Assembly (NCBI GenBank): GCA_024693715.1
Contig: JAILKS010000025.1
Location: 62,001 to 126,000 of the forward strand
Reading direction: 5' to 3'
DNA from: Treponema sp.
Lineage (GTDB): Bacteria; Spirochaetota; Spirochaetia; Treponematales; Treponemataceae
Length of the DNA stretch: 64,000 nucleotides
This document shows positions 20,933 to 31,900 of the stretch, piece by piece. Every line of letters starts with the position of its first letter. Within the stretch, counting starts at the first letter, position 1. Under the pieces are notes generated by a model. The model had not been told where the DNA came from and did not search any database. It saw only the letters and a program-made list of their open reading frames with translations. A program made the position numbers and the translations under genes.

Positions 20933-22180
20933 CTATGCTGCCTTAAATTCCATCTCTGCAAGATAATCTTCAATCATCTTGTTTTTACGTTCCATCAGCT
21001 TTACTCCGTTCTGATTGAACCACTTATACAGATTGATTGTTTCAGTCTGATTAAGCTCTAAACGGTATAACTGAGCAGAATCTTTATATTTTGCAGCCTG
21101 TTTATCAGCATTAAATCCAATTTCTGTTACCAAAATGTTTCTAATGTTATCTAACAAGTCCTTATTTCCGGCTATAGTACAACGTAAAATAAAACCTTTA
21201 CGGTTCTTTTTAATATCAATACAGCCATCGCCACTTATTACACCGGCAATAAAACCAGGATAATATTTACTTTCCAATTCTTTAGGGAATGTAACGTCAT
21301 AAGTTTTATTCTGATGGATGCCGTATTTTGCCAAGCCCTGAATCATTTTTGCTGATGAAAAACGTAATTCAGCCTGATCACTACCTTTTATACAAACCGT
21401 TTTGTTTGTAATCTTATTTGTGTATTCAAAGGCTTTTCTGCTCTTGATAGACTTAATAGAAACATTTGTATTCAAATCTTTCTTAAAATCTTCAAGAACA
21501 TATCTATCTTTTCCTGCTAGTTTTAAACTAATTGAATTGACATTAGTAATACCACGTTTAGTATTATACGATGTAGCAATATATCCATCTGTTATAAGCC
21601 ATCCAAGCCAATATGCTTTTTTCTGAGAATCAATAGATTCAAAATAATTATCATCTACAGAATAAGCACGTCTATATTCTGATTTTTCAATATTTGTACG
21701 TTCTTTAAGATGTAAATTAAGTGATTTCATTTTACAGTAAATTGCCTTATCACTTCTTTTCATTATATGAACAATATCTTTCATAAAAAAACCATCAGAT
21801 ATACATTTCTTCAATGTTTCAATTTCTGTATCAGTCCAAAAATCAGCACGTTTATTATTCTTCCAAGTGTTACAATCTCTTTTTTTCAATCCAAGTCTTA
21901 CAGCTTTTCCCTGACAAGAACGAACTGATTTACCTAATTTCTTTGCAATTTCTGTATATGAATAACCATTTTCAAATAAAGTTTTTAGGTTAAACAAATC
22001 TTCATCAGTCCATAATACTTTACGGCAAGATAATCCAAGTTCATTTATTTTATGGGAAACAGCACTATTTGAATGATTTACCTGTAAAACAATTTGAGAT
22101 ATTGTCATTCCTTTCTGATATAATTCTTTAGTGAGAGATATTTCTTCTGTAGTCCATTTATCACCACGATTCTTAATCAT
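20933..22180 (-). CDS. LAGLIDADG-type homing endonuclease with N-terminal Myb/SANT-like repeats
   Basis: Three W-x-x-E/D-x-x-x-L repeats (DKWTTEEISLTKELY, VLWTDEDLFNLKTLF, DFWTDTEIETLKKCI); LGWLITDGYI and FIAGVISGDGCI motifs. Confidence 0.85.
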   Translation of the reverse strand: MIKNRGDKWTTEEISLTKELYQKGMTISQIVLQVNHSNSAVSHKINELGLSCRKVLWTDEDLFNLKTLFENGYSYTEIAKKLGKSVRSCQGKAVRLGLKKRDCNTWKNNKRADFWTDTEIETLKKCISDGFFMKDIVHIMKRSDKAIYCKMKSLNLHLKERTNIEKSEYRRAYSVDDNYFESIDSQKKAYWLGWLITDGYIATSYNTKRGITNVNSISLKLAGKDRYVLEDFKKDLNTNVSIKSIKSRKAFEYTNKITNKTVCIKGSDQAELRFSSAKMIQGLAKYGIHQNKTYDVTFPKELESKYYPGFIAGVISGDGCIDIKKNRKGFILRCTIAGNKDLLDNIRNILVTEIGFNADKQAAKYKDSAQLYRLELNQTETINLYKWFNQNGVKLMERKNKMIEDYLAEMEFKAA

Positions 22181-23313
22181 AATGCACCTACCCTAAAGAA
22201 TCCAAACTTATACTTATTGGCATTGATATATTCTTGAACTTCTTTTTGGTAAACAGCGATTCTCGCCCCAAAGTATGCGGATGTAGCTGATTGTGTCGAG
22301 CTAAAACTCTCAGATACTCCATCCATAGAAAGAGAAGAACTAGAAAAACCAGACATAAGACCATCACCAATGATATTAAGTAAGGAAATTGCTGCCATTT
22401 TACCAACCATTTGCCTTAAATCAATTGGAATATCATCACTTGTTTCAAAACCTGCATCATAATCTACAGAATAAAAAAGATGATTATTCCATGTTTCAGC
22501 ACCATAACGGCTTATGGCTTCACTAATACCAAGCCAAGTATCTGACGGCTTGAATGGACGTTTCAGGAACTTAATAATACCGTTTTTCTTATCCAGAACT
22601 GTAGATGGCATTAAATCAACATCATCAGAAATACCTTTATTAATTAAAGTACAACGTGTAACATTAAGAATAGGTCTCTGCTTTGTAGGTATCATTCCAT
22701 AACGCTGTATCTTTCTGTATGCAAAGTCATAAGGTGTTTCTTCATCATCATAATCTGTACCCTTTATCAAATGATGACGTTCTACAGAATCCTGACACTT
22801 AATTCTTCTTTTCTTAATAGTAATATTAAGCTGACGTTCCATTTCTCTTGTAGCAGCATCAATAAACCATTGAATCTGTTCATCTGTGAACATGCTTCCA
22901 TTTGTTGCCTTAAAATCCGTTCCCCAAAGGAATGTATATCTACAATCATCAGGTGTAACTATTGTTCCCCATTCACCTTCTGGAACTTTATAGTTATTAA
23001 AAGAATAACCAACTGCATCAGGAACACCAAATTTAGTCCAACAGGTAAACTCATAATCTTTGAATTCTGGATTTTCAATTGCTGCAGAATGAATACGATA
23101 CTGATAAAGACCATTTGTTAAATCAAAAGAATCAACAAAATCACCTGTTACTGCAAGAGGCTCTGTTGATTCTTCTGGAATGACAAAACCGCTTTCAGTC
23201 CAAACAAGCCAAGTTTCAGACTTGTAGAATAATCTTTCTAGTATAAATGGAGAACCATCACCTGAGAGAGACACTAAAATCCTTGTATTTGTACTTTCAG
23301 CGGATATTGCCAT
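22177..23313 (-). CDS. Head-tail connector protein
   Basis: MFTDEQIQWFIDAATREMERQLNITI gp6-like region; location next to capsid genes. Confidence 0.5.
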   Translation of the reverse strand: MAISAESTNTRILVSLSGDGSPFILERLFYKSETWLVWTESGFVIPEESTEPLAVTGDFVDSFDLTNGLYQYRIHSAAIENPEFKDYEFTCWTKFGVPDAVGYSFNNYKVPEGEWGTIVTPDDCRYTFLWGTDFKATNGSMFTDEQIQWFIDAATREMERQLNITIKKRRIKCQDSVERHHLIKGTDYDDEETPYDFAYRKIQRYGMIPTKQRPILNVTRCTLINKGISDDVDLMPSTVLDKKNGIIKFLKRPFKPSDTWLGISEAISRYGAETWNNHLFYSVDYDAGFETSDDIPIDLRQMVGKMAAISLLNIIGDGLMSGFSSSSLSMDGVSESFSSTQSATSAYFGARIAVYQKEVQEYINANKYKFGFFRVGAL

Positions 23314-23323
23314 TTTTTCTTCC

Positions 23324-23653
23324 TTATTTTACAAGTTCATAACCAGGAATAGAAAGAAGTCTTTCAGCTTCTTCACCGGTTACTTCACACTTGCCGTCTG
23401 CATCAAAATCTACAGTTCTTGTAGGTAACGATAATTTACGTCCGGCAAGACCTTCACACTTGATAACAACTGATTTACCAAGAGTTTTAGGTTTATTTTC
23501 AGTTACAGATTTTTCAGGTTTTGTTTCAACCGGTTTTTCTTCAACAACTTCCTTTTCAGGTTCAGTTGTTTTTTCTTCTGTAACTAAAGTTTCATCCTCT
23601 ATTGTTTTTTTCTCAGCATCAACAATAGAGGGAGCATTATCTTCAAGTTTCAT
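23324..23653 (-). CDS. Small capsid-region protein
   Basis: Acidic Glu/Lys-rich N-terminus and folded C-terminus KSVVIKCEGLAGRKLSLPTRTVDF...LLSIPGYELV. Confidence 0.5.
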   Translation of the reverse strand: MKLEDNAPSIVDAEKKTIEDETLVTEEKTTEPEKEVVEEKPVETKPEKSVTENKPKTLGKSVVIKCEGLAGRKLSLPTRTVDFDADGKCEVTGEEAERLLSIPGYELVK

Positions 23654-23670
23654 AATACTCCCCCTGCTGA

Positions 23671-25116
23671 TTAGTAAAGACCGCCGGTATAACCAACGTT
23701 CTTAATCATTGCACAATATTCTGGAGCTCTTACTTCAAGCATACCATAGAGAGCAACAACACCACGATGAGCCAAACTTGAATCTGTTGGAAGATCGAAG
23801 TTAGACATAGCCATTAACTGACCGAATGAAGCATTTGGTTTCATTTCATCAGTAGAAGGTGTAAGAAGAACAATCTGTGCTGTTCCTGGTAAATCTTCAT
23901 TAAAGTCTACAACTACAGTTGTTGATTCTCCTGAGTTAGGAACACGAACCATTTCCATAAGGTCTGAACCACCGGCCTTAGAACGTGTAATAATAAATCC
24001 TGTAGCAGCAGCACCGTTTGTATCAGGAGTAATAGTAAGAGTTACTTTTTCACCACTTGCAACGGCTGTTGAAGAAGAAGTTGCAGCTGCAGAAATACCG
24101 TAAGCATTGATAGCATGAACACCATATACATAGTTTCCTGCATAAGCTGTAGTGAACTTAGAAGCAGAATCACTAGCAGCAACAGCGGTAATGCTTGTTG
24201 GAGTATTTGGACGGAGAGAAGAATCTCCGGCAGCAACGACAGCTCCCTTTACATGGAACATTTTATCTGCACCTGCATCATCTGTAATTGTAATTACACT
24301 ATTTGTAGCAGTAATAATCTTTGGAAGTTTATCCATTGCAAACTGTTCATCTTTTGTAGAGAGACGAAGGCGAGAACTAAACATATTCTTGAACTGACGA
24401 GAAAGTACAGGTGGGAAGTATGCTTCTGCAAGGTCTCCACCTTTTGAGTATACTTTTTCAGCAATATCATCAAATAAAGTTTCACCTGCATCAATTGTTT
24501 GACCATCAATTGTTCCTGATTCACCGATTTCAAGACCACGAATATCCATAACAGTAGCACGAAGTCTTTCTGCTTTAGTTGTATCTTTAGCAGAATCTTC
24601 AATGATTTTAATCAAACCATCATACTGTTTTGGTGAAACAGCACTATTTCCATGGAACATACATCTTTCTGTTCCTTTTGAAACACGCATAACAGCAGCA
24701 ACCTTAGAAGCGTTGATAACGTTTTCTGTATTGTCTGTAAGAGTAAGCTGATGAGAAGCCTGCCATTTACTTGAAATGTATTTTGTCTCATAAATCTTTC
24801 TCTGGAACTGTGGATCGCCTTCTGTTGCCTTTTCGTTTTCACCAACAAAGAGGAATTCATCTCCACCAACATCAGTCTGACGATTAACCTGATGTACTGT
24901 AGAAGAAACAGGCTGTTTGTGAAGTTTATGGAATAACTTCAAGTCCTTCTGTTTTACATCGAGAACTGTAACAAGAGTTGCTTCCAAGTCCTCACGCTGC
25001 AATGCACGACCCTGAGTAAAGTCTGCCGCATTTGTTCCATATCCGGCTTCAAGAGCCTTTTCAAGCTCATTGCTCTGAGCCTGACTTTCAAATTCATTGT
25101 CAAAAATGCTTTCCAT
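23671..25116 (-). CDS. Major capsid protein
   Basis: Located after protease/scaffold; MESIFDNEF...GRALQREDLEATLVTVLDVKQKDLKLFHKL; RBS AAGGGAGG before ATG at 25116. Confidence 0.75.
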   Translation of the reverse strand: MESIFDNEFESQAQSNELEKALEAGYGTNAADFTQGRALQREDLEATLVTVLDVKQKDLKLFHKLHKQPVSSTVHQVNRQTDVGGDEFLFVGENEKATEGDPQFQRKIYETKYISSKWQASHQLTLTDNTENVINASKVAAVMRVSKGTERCMFHGNSAVSPKQYDGLIKIIEDSAKDTTKAERLRATVMDIRGLEIGESGTIDGQTIDAGETLFDDIAEKVYSKGGDLAEAYFPPVLSRQFKNMFSSRLRLSTKDEQFAMDKLPKIITATNSVITITDDAGADKMFHVKGAVVAAGDSSLRPNTPTSITAVAASDSASKFTTAYAGNYVYGVHAINAYGISAAATSSSTAVASGEKVTLTITPDTNGAAATGFIITRSKAGGSDLMEMVRVPNSGESTTVVVDFNEDLPGTAQIVLLTPSTDEMKPNASFGQLMAMSNFDLPTDSSLAHRGVVALYGMLEVRAPEYCAMIKNVGYTGGLY

Positions 25117-25133
25117 TTTTGAACCTCCCTTAT

Positions 25134-25778
25134 TTAGTTGTTTTCGTGAACGATAGAGCAGATTCTTGACCAAACCTCAGGCTTAATTGCCTTTACTCCA
25201 CCGGCCATTGCTTTTTGGAATTCTGAATTAAGGAACTGAACTTCTTCCGGTTCCATTCTGCCACCCTGAGCCGATTTACAAACTGCTGATTTGAAAATAT
25301 CAAAATCTGCTGTTGTAGGCTTCTTGTTTGAAGGTGTTGGAGCAGCACCACCGTTACCGATAGATTTAGCAACAACACTCTGTCTTTCTACAGGTTCACC
25401 AAGAGCTTTTGCAATTTCCAAAACACTATTCTGTGTTTCTTCCATTGATTTTTTAAGTTCTTCATTTTCAGCTCTGAGAGCATCAATTTCAGCACCCATA
25501 GATTTAACGAGTTCTGTAGCATCAAGATAATCTTCTGATTCATCTTCAAGAGATTTCTTTACACCACAACCTTTCTTTACGCTGCCTTTAGCACCGCATT
25601 TTTCAAGGTCATCTTCCTTGTCATCTTCTTCACCATCAGATGTTTCATCGAATTCGAACAGATCTTCTTTTTCGATTTCTTCATCTTCCGGCTTCTTTTC
25701 TTCTTTACCTGTGCTTTTCTTTACACCGATTGACTTTAAGATGTCCTCTACTGTGTCAGAAAAATTTCCTTTGGCCAT
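25134..25778 (-). CDS. Nested in-frame scaffold protein (internal start)
   Basis: In-frame ATG at 25778 (MAKGNFSDTVEDIL) preceded by AGGGAGGAAGAAAA. Confidence 0.55.
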   Translation of the reverse strand: MAKGNFSDTVEDILKSIGVKKSTGKEEKKPEDEEIEKEDLFEFDETSDGEEDDKEDDLEKCGAKGSVKKGCGVKKSLEDESEDYLDATELVKSMGAEIDALRAENEELKKSMEETQNSVLEIAKALGEPVERQSVVAKSIGNGGAAPTPSNKKPTTADFDIFKSAVCKSAQGGRMEPEEVQFLNSEFQKAMAGGVKAIKPEVWSRICSIVHENN

Positions 25779-26630
25779 TTTTCTTCCTCCCTGTTCTATA
25801 ATTTCAAGCATCGTTTCCTTTGCTTTTCGTTTATCAAAACCCCTGCCAATAAGAAATGCTGTAATTTCATCAGCATTGGTTATGTTTCCGTTTTCCATTT
25901 CGGCAATACAATCTTCTATGTCTGTAATTGCCTTTTCATTTGCTTTTTTAATTTCATCAGCGGCATCCATTTCACCGTCATTGATTTCAAGAATTTTTAC
26001 TGTTTCATCTTCAATATCCTCTTTCTGTAAAGCACGTCCATCTTTATATTCACTTGCATCCGTTCCTGAACCGGCTTCAAGTGATTTACAAAAATCAACC
26101 ATTGCAATTGATTTAGCAAACCTTGCACTTCCAACAGTCCAATTAACCGGTGAAGTTGTAAGAGCCAAATCGTTCCACATAAAAGATGTAACGGTTTCAG
26201 TTCCATCTTTTTCCTTACGAATAGTAGGCATAATTCCACCAATAGAAGCTTTAACAAGTTTTGAACCATTTTTAAGAAGGTTGATAAAAGGCTTTGCTGC
26301 TTCAACTCCCTTATAAAGAATTCCCTTTACAAAAGTTGATTTTCCATCTGTTCTTACTGAAATAGGTTCACCAATAATCTTGTCTTTATTGCTTTTTACA
26401 CTTCCATCAGGATTCTTAGTTTTATGCTGATGATCATCAGAAATAACTCCATTTGTAAGAAAGTATTCTTTTGATTTCATCAAAGCACTCTGCAAAGTTC
26501 TCTGATTCTGTAAGTCCAGGTTTTCATTGGATGCTTCTACTTCAAAAATATAGTTTCCATTTTCATCTTCCTGACCGCCTTTAATTGACTTACATATATT
26601 TTCATTAATAAAGACTTCATTTTCAGACAT
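25134..26630 (-). CDS. Prohead protease (XkdF-like) / scaffold fusion
   Basis: Protease-like N-terminus (DLQNQRTLQSALMKSKEYF..VISDDHQH...ALTTSPVNWTVG); coiled-coil acidic C-terminus; RBS GGAGG before ATG at 26630. Confidence 0.65.
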   Translation of the reverse strand: MSENEVFINENICKSIKGGQEDENGNYIFEVEASNENLDLQNQRTLQSALMKSKEYFLTNGVISDDHQHKTKNPDGSVKSNKDKIIGEPISVRTDGKSTFVKGILYKGVEAAKPFINLLKNGSKLVKASIGGIMPTIRKEKDGTETVTSFMWNDLALTTSPVNWTVGSARFAKSIAMVDFCKSLEAGSGTDASEYKDGRALQKEDIEDETVKILEINDGEMDAADEIKKANEKAITDIEDCIAEMENGNITNADEITAFLIGRGFDKRKAKETMLEIIEQGGRKMAKGNFSDTVEDILKSIGVKKSTGKEEKKPEDEEIEKEDLFEFDETSDGEEDDKEDDLEKCGAKGSVKKGCGVKKSLEDESEDYLDATELVKSMGAEIDALRAENEELKKSMEETQNSVLEIAKALGEPVERQSVVAKSIGNGGAAPTPSNKKPTTADFDIFKSAVCKSAQGGRMEPEEVQFLNSEFQKAMAGGVKAIKPEVWSRICSIVHENN

Positions 26631-26798
26631 TTGCAAAATCCTCCAAAACAAAAAAAAAAAGCAGCCACAACGTTATTCACGTCATGGCTGCCCTTTTCAA
26701 GACATACCGCTAAAACGGACTTTCAAAACAATAATAATATCTGATTTATAGTATAAAACTATAATCTTACATTTGTCAAGTTTAAGTATAGTAATATC

Positions 26799-28736
26799 TT
26801 ACAAACAATTAAACCTTCTGTTCAAAGCTTCACGAACAGCAAATTCTACAGAATTGAATAATTCAGGCTGTTCTGCAGAATAATCATTGTATTCTGTTTC
26901 ACCTTCCTTTAATTCTTCTTCATCTTCAATTTCATCATTGATGAACATATCAATTACAAAATCGTCAAATATGGATTTTTTTACACCATCTTTTTCCATT
27001 GCATTAAGTTCTTTTGCAATCTTAGTTCCCTTATTTTCAATTGAATAATTATCATCTAACAAGTTATCAATTTCTTTCTGAGTATCTTTGATTTCCTTAT
27101 CATATTTCTCAACAGAATTACCACGAGCTTCATCTTCTGATTTTTTCTGTTTAAGTTCTGCCAACTTAGAATTCAGTTTCTTGATATTCTTGTTATTGTC
27201 CTGTCTATTCTTATTCAGTTCCAATAACTGCAACTGCATATTTATTCTCTGCTGTTCTTTATCTTCTGTATCTTCTCCACCTTTCTCAGTATTTTTATTA
27301 CCTTTCATAGCATCTGAACGGTTCTGGTGTTTTTCGACTTCGGATTCTTCTGTCTTAAACTCATCAATTATAGATAAATCAAGAACTGCACCCTTATATT
27401 TTTCTGCATTTTCTCTGTTTTTTGCAAGAGCTCTCTTTTTGTTTTCTTCACCATAAGCACCGGCAAGAGCAAGAGCTTCATTGAAAGAATGGCCATTTCT
27501 ATCTGCAATTTCTTCATAATGTTTCTTTGAAAGCCTTATATTGTTATTATCTACAAACTTCTTTACTTTTTCATAAAACTTCTTAGAGTTTTCTGGTGAT
27601 GACTTAATTTCACTTCCACTTTCAAAACCTTCCCATGCTTCATCTTGAGCATCATATAACTGATCCATTTCCTGTTTGAAGGACTTTTTCTTTTCAGCCG
27701 GCTTTTTACTTTCATTATCTTTTTTATTCTTTCTATCTATTGCAACATCCGCTAAAGCACTTATTAAAGAATCTCCCCATCTTTTTTCAAGGTTGTTATA
27801 TAATTCTTTATTATTTTCTTTTATATAATTAGCCGCTTCATGGATAGTAGGCTTTTTTGACTTTGCAGCCAAGTTATCTAATTCCTTAGACACCTCAATA
27901 TCAATTTCTTTTTCATTCATACTGTCATAAGGATTATCTACCTTTTTCTCAGCAACCTTATTACTTCTCTTTTCAAGTTCCTTGTTAATTGCATCAAGTT
28001 TTTTCTGGTTAGATTCTCTGAAAATAGCATTGTTCAAAGAATCCCTTTTACTTCTTGTTTTATTTGCAACAGCCCTTTCAAGTCTGGCTTTTTCCTGTTT
28101 TAATTCAGTTGTTGGAATCTGTGAAAGTTTACGGCTAACTTTATGTAAATCTGCTTCTTCTTTAGTAATTTTATCTTTCTTGCTGAACATTTCATTTTTA
28201 GCTCTGTTTACATTTTCACCAACACCATATACATAAGTTGAACTCTCTCCAGAAAGTTTTTCATTTCTTGTATCAACTGCAGCTCGTACTTTATCAAGAA
28301 TACCAAGTTCTCTGCCATCTTCATCAACAAATCTCTGCTTGTTTTCCATTACAAACTGTAACAGATCTTCTGCATTATCAATTTTATTTACCCTTGCAAT
28401 CAGTTTTCCAATAGCAATATTAGTTCCACGGCCTTCCTTATCAAAAACTCTTGCCCATTTGCCAGGAGCAATTTTCTTATACTTCTTGCCTTTCCAGATT
28501 CTTACAGTTCCAACACCATAACCGGCTTTTTCAATCCATTTGCCATTAAAAGATTTTTCAAGATGTGAATAATGAAGTTCCTGAGAGTTGAAATAATCAA
28601 CTGCCTTTTTGACTTCTTTTTCATCCTGTTTTTTAAGGATCTCAATAATCTCTTTCTTCAACTCAGCAAGTTTTCTGTCATTTACAGCCTTGCATACATT
28701 CTTCAATTCACTCTTTCTAACCATGAATTTTGCCAT
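26799..28736 (-). CDS. Virion/polyvalent-type protein
   Basis: Start MAKFMVRKSELKNV at 28736 with GGGAGG RBS; N-terminal region resembles that of 18658..20460. Confidence 0.55.
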   Translation of the reverse strand: MAKFMVRKSELKNVCKAVNDRKLAELKKEIIEILKKQDEKEVKKAVDYFNSQELHYSHLEKSFNGKWIEKAGYGVGTVRIWKGKKYKKIAPGKWARVFDKEGRGTNIAIGKLIARVNKIDNAEDLLQFVMENKQRFVDEDGRELGILDKVRAAVDTRNEKLSGESSTYVYGVGENVNRAKNEMFSKKDKITKEEADLHKVSRKLSQIPTTELKQEKARLERAVANKTRSKRDSLNNAIFRESNQKKLDAINKELEKRSNKVAEKKVDNPYDSMNEKEIDIEVSKELDNLAAKSKKPTIHEAANYIKENNKELYNNLEKRWGDSLISALADVAIDRKNKKDNESKKPAEKKKSFKQEMDQLYDAQDEAWEGFESGSEIKSSPENSKKFYEKVKKFVDNNNIRLSKKHYEEIADRNGHSFNEALALAGAYGEENKKRALAKNRENAEKYKGAVLDLSIIDEFKTEESEVEKHQNRSDAMKGNKNTEKGGEDTEDKEQQRINMQLQLLELNKNRQDNNKNIKKLNSKLAELKQKKSEDEARGNSVEKYDKEIKDTQKEIDNLLDDNYSIENKGTKIAKELNAMEKDGVKKSIFDDFVIDMFINDEIEDEEELKEGETEYNDYSAEQPELFNSVEFAVREALNRRFNCL

Positions 28737-28960
28737 TTTCGTATTCCTCCCTGGAAACAATAAAAGTTAAAAAAAATAAGGCAGCCGGTTACGATATGAA
28801 ACCGACTGCCCTTTTCAAGACAAATCTTATTTAATTCATTATCTTACATATTTTGCAAATAATCAATATTTTTATTTTCAAAATAGAATATGTATAATTT
28901 TTCAATATTTTTATACACATCCTATTTTTTATGTAAATTTTTTACATGTTTCTTAACACG

Positions 28961-31900
28961 TTATTTACGAATTAAGAATCTTCCTCCTTTTACAATGAAC
29001 CAAGGTTTATCATCCAGAATATCTAATGCTTTTCTAATTGCATTTTCATTTCTGATAACTTCAAAAAGTTCATCAAAGGCCTGATTGATTTTTACCCTAT
29101 CCCTTTCTGTTGGATATGGGTACCACTCACCACCATACTCAGCATTGTTGGCATGACCTGAAAGATAATCATTCTTCTGACCTTTTTCCTTTAACTTATC
29201 ACACAAATATGCTTCAAAACTTCTAGCAGCCATTTCCAAAGGTGTAGACCAATAAGGATTTTTCTTTCCGGCATCCATCTGTTTAGCATCTTCATAGAAC
29301 CTTGAAACAATTCTTCCGGTTTTTACTGTAACTTCTCCACCATCAGCCTTAGCTTCCTTTGGATCGAAATAAGCAGCGGCCATTACTCTGTATTTTTCGT
29401 AATTCTTTACAGTATCTTTCATACGTTTCTGTTCGTATTTACCAAGTTTTCCAACTTTATCACGATTGTTACGAATCAAGTCTACTGTTGTCTTAAATTT
29501 ATCATTTATAGCTGATATTGCTTCATCCAAAGTTTTTGCATTAGCCAATTTTGTATAGAATCCATCATGATCATAATATCCGCTATAGAACTTTATCTTA
29601 TTCTCAAAGAAGTCTTTAGCCTTTTCAACGTCATCTGGATTGTATACAACAGTTTCTGTTTCTGGAGTATCACCTGTCATCATTGCATTTACCAAATTAA
29701 TAAACTTTGCCCTTACATTCTGAGCAAGTTCATTATCAGGAATATCATCATGTGCTGCATTAGGCTTGAAAGCATCCATAAGTCTGTAACTCTTTGTCTG
29801 TTTATTAGGTTCTGACATATAAACACTTACATTACCACCGGTAATTGCTTCTGCAATCATATTATCAAAGCTATGAAACCATTCATGACCCAAAGAACCA
29901 CCACCCTTAAATTTGGTGATATTGATAACACGTTCAACCGGTTCATAATGAGCTAAAGCACTTCCATGACCTCTTGCACCAACAGCCAAAGCTAAACGAC
30001 CGTTCAATGAAATCTGTTCGTCTTTAATACCAAGAACATCAGCCAAATCAGCAAAACCGGCAGCAAGATTATCTACATGCCATTTTGCACTAACAGGATC
30101 GGACTGAACATAAGTTCCTGTCTGAACATCCCTTAAATTAAAGGCCTTCTTCAATTCTGTTGTTGATTTTACAGAAATATTTCTTCCACCTTTTCTTTCA
30201 AGAGTTTTTGGAACAATCATTTCAAAGGTTCTTTTTTTCTTGCCTTTGATAATCTCAGAATCTTTTTTTGCTACATTCTTTTCAGTTTTATTCAACCATT
30301 CCCAATTTTCAAACTTGTCATAAGTTTTATCACGATATTTGTAGGCAACAGTTTCATTTATTTCACCATTTGGATTTGCACGAGTTTTTTCATCATAGGC
30401 TTTAAGGTTGTTATAATGTTTCTGGAATGTAGTTGAAAATTTCAAATCATAGAAACTACCAAGTTCTTTCCAGGTTTCATAAGTAACATTATCTTTCATA
30501 ATGTCATCTTTTGCTTTGTTTCTTGCTGCTCTGTATCTAGTATTAATATCATCAAATTTATTCTGATAAATACCTTCTCTACTGACATTAAGAGGCCACC
30601 ACATATTACTTGTATCAATTTCCATATAAATATCGTTATTACTATAGTCAGGATCATATTCCTTAATCTTAGCAATAACATCATTCTTAATTTCTTCCCT
30701 GTATCTCCAAACAGCCTTTCTTTCTTTCTTACCAAGAGCCTTATATTTTGGAATAAGTTCATTTCTTCCCCATTCCATAATATCATTTCTGACCTTCTCA
30801 GCTTCTCTTATAAGTTCATCACGTTCTGCCTTTATTTTGTTTACTTCTGGCACTCTTAAAATCTGAGAATCAAAAGTCTGTTTATATTCACCATAAACAT
30901 CATCAATAAATTCTTTTACATCGTGAATTGTCTTACATTCTGAAAGTCTTTCCTTTACAGTATTTACGGCAATTACATAGTTCTTACGAGCTGTAATATC
31001 ACGACCCTCTGGTTCTTTTGGAATTGCAGCAAATACACGACTTGCAAGATAAGCAGCCCTTGAATCCATTCCCTTTTCTCTGAATGAGTTATAATCAATA
31101 TCACCAAGGATATTAGCCTTAGTAATCTGCTGTTCTGCATATCTAGGATTTTCTTCAAGCGAATTCCAATCTATTTCTTCAATGCTTGTTCCTTCTCCAC
31201 TTTCCCTTTTTGATTTCCAAAAATCCTGAATCTTTTCTTTTTGAGAACCGGCAATATATCCGGTATCTTTGTAAGCATAGTTTACGTCATTAGGATTAAG
31301 GGAAACAGAATCTTCCATTGCAGAAATACGTTCACCGTAATTTACACCGATTTTTGGTAATCCGGCTTCTTCACGAGCTTTTTTGTATTCTTTTTCTTCT
31401 TCCTTCATCTGCTTTTCAGTTTCAGGTTTCGGTTCATCTTTTGCCGGTGGAGTATAATCTTTTCCTGTTGTATCAATATACAAATCCTTTAATGCAAGGT
31501 AGGCAATATCTTTATCACCATAAACTCTGAATCGTTCATCAGCTTCATCTTTGAGAATACCTTCAATTGTTTCTTCTTCATCTGTATATGGATTATTTCT
31601 TCTTGTTCCGTCTACATAGGTATCTTTATACCAATTGTATTGTTTGTTATATTCAAGTTCATCTTCTTCTGAAAGTCCATATTTACGAGCATTTTGATTT
31701 CCAAGCATTGCAATATGATTTCCGTGAGGTCCAAGAACCTGAGCCTGAACAAGAATCTTTCCGTTCTCATTTGTTGTTACTTTCTTAATGAAATAATCAA
31801 AATTTCTAGGAAGTAAAACTTCTTTCTGTTCTTCACCTTCTACATCGTATGCAGCAAGGTCTTTACCTGTCATTCCATCTGGAATATCAAGCTCCAGAAT

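Noticed and set aside
24115-24447. ORFs in other frames of the capsid gene
   Set aside because: No start context or homology; explained by the capsid coding frame.
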